The translations under genes were made by a program, and so were the position numbers. 64,000 nucleotides of DNA. Origin: Colius striatus (taxonomy: Eukaryota > Chordata > Aves > Coliiformes > Coliidae). Shown here in pieces: positions 62,801 through 64,000 of the stretch. Within the stretch, counting starts at the first letter, position 1, and each line of letters opens with the position of its first letter. The notes under the pieces were generated by a model that worked only from the letters and a program-made list of their open reading frames with translations, did no database searches and was not told the origin of the DNA. The stretch spans positions 20,654,850 to 20,718,849 of the forward strand of contig NC_084773.1 in the NCBI RefSeq assembly GCF_028858725.1. Direction: 5' to 3'.

Positions 62801-64000
62801 TCAGGAAGCACTATCCTCTTTACCTTTTTCATGGTGGCTGGCTGCACAGTGAACAAAATTCTTGCAGTTATTTGCAAGAGCTCTCAAATCTCCTCACTGG
62901 CAAGCATGCCTCAGTACCTTCTCATTTCACAGACACAATCCCCATGCTTTTTGCTGGAGGATATATTAAAATGCCATAAAAATTTTACAATGCCATGGAA
63001 TAATGGCGCTGGGAATGCGTTTCATCCTCTCGGCTTCCTTCTTTACCTCAGTCAGGGAGGTAACAGCAGGAAAACAGTTTCATCATAAAATAATAGCAAA
63101 GTCTCTACATTTTGAGCTTTTTCCATTTTTCCAAATTCTGTCAATAGAGAAGCAAGAAAAAGAAACTCAACTGCCAAGCTATTGGCAATTCTAAGCTGCA
63201 TTTTGTCCATGACACCTAATCCAAAGGCCAAGTACCCAAGAAAGGCCATAACATAATAGCTGTAACAGCTGCAGTGATTACTAGTTGGTTTTAATCTGCA
63301 AGTCTGAGAATTGATTTGGATATCTGAAGCCATCAAAACTTGTTAAGCCCATACAGAATGTTTTAATTTCAAAGGACCTTCCACCCTTACCCTAAAAAAA
63401 CAAACCAAAAAACCTTTTTATTGGAAGAGTCCTTGCCAGTTCTATCAGGAACACCCTCATCTGGTAGAGTGCTACATTTCTGCTATATGCCCACGTTACC
63501 ACCACAAACTTGGAGGCCAAAACTAAAACTCGAGTTCCCATAAATCCAGAACAATTCAATTATTGGCTGCTACACCCCTTTTTACTGCTTCCCTTCCAGA
63601 GGAGGGTTAGGTCCAACCCACATCCCTGTAGCAGTGGCTATCTAGGAGACCACCTCACCTCCAGGAAATGCACACCCAAATCTCCAACAATTATTCCATG
63701 TGCTAAGCTGGTTTGCTCCTGCATTAGCTTTCATCAGCCCCACCTCTGTTCTAATTTAGCTCTGTGCTTCCTTTGAGAGTCAATGATAAATTTGTTTGGT
63801 TTGAGAACTGAAGAAGCCAAAGTGGCCAAATAGAGCAAAATGCCCAGATCCTCTCCCACTTCATTATTCATAGGAGCTGTTAAATACCATTTAGTTCAAT
63901 ACCTTCACTTCCACCTTTACCCAATTCTGTCACTGCATATGGAACACTATGTCCAAAATACACACTCCTGTTGATCTTCCCCTATATTCATGTTTGCCTT
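56865..64000 (-). other. SUMF1: SUMF1 intron 3, 5' part outside window
   Basis: At least 7.1 kb of intron. I searched the - strand for the exon 3 core (a FGDSFVFEGM-like string) and for exons 1-2 and did not find them. The interval has only short overlapping frames on both strands and no nameable repeat. Exons 1-3 are expected further right, toward ITPR1 in vertebrate synteny. Confidence 0.7.

Noticed and set aside
56865-64000. SUMF1 exon 3 or exons 1-2
   Set aside because: No - strand string compatible with the FGDSFVFEGM region or with a signal-peptide exon was found; they are probably beyond the window.

Overview
The window is most probably from a bird. Three pieces of sequence evidence point there. 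It contains two unmistakable vertebrate genes, SETMAR and SUMF1. Its recognisable interspersed repeats are CR1 LINE tails, the dominant avian/reptilian retroelement. SUMF1 introns are short (0.7 to 7 kb) and SETMAR lacks the mariner transposase half that is fused to it in anthropoid primates. A non-avian reptile is less likely because repeats are sparse and introns compact. I cannot name the species.

Layout. Positions 1 to about 38,390 are a gene-poor interval with no exon I can defend. It holds two CR1 fragments (about 3,480 and 8,884), one isolated CpG-dense patch (about 5,572-5,695), AT-rich blocks that look like candidate conserved noncoding DNA, and two exact short palindromes. In human the SETMAR side facing away from SUMF1 is a large gene desert before LRRN1, and this interval fits that. 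A CpG island (about 38,395-38,900) carries the SETMAR promoter and exon 1. SETMAR has two coding exons on the + strand (38,762-38,839 and 40,138-40,935) and encodes a complete 291-residue pre-SET/SET/post-SET protein. From 44,069 to 56,864, on the - strand, lie six consecutive coding exons of SUMF1, equivalent to exons 4-9 of the nine-exon human gene. Every exon boundary has a GT donor and AG acceptor and the reading frame is continuous. Together they encode 201 residues, from the equivalent of human residue 174 to the C-terminus. Exons 1-3 were not found and should lie beyond 64,000. The two genes are convergent, with stop codons 3.1 kb apart and candidate poly(A) signals facing each other across about 1.5 to 2.3 kb.

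Functions. SETMAR is a nuclear SUV39-type histone-lysine methyltransferase. SUMF1 is the ER-lumenal formylglycine-generating enzyme that activates sulfatases. They are neighbours by ancient synteny, not by shared pathway. I found no tRNA, rRNA, CRISPR array, intact transposon or viral gene. I also see no convincing evidence of a wholly new system. The items worth a second look are regulatory-looking palindromes, a small helical ORF inside a SUMF1 intron, a splice-acceptor-like minisatellite in SETMAR intron 1, and the unexplained CpG patch in the desert.
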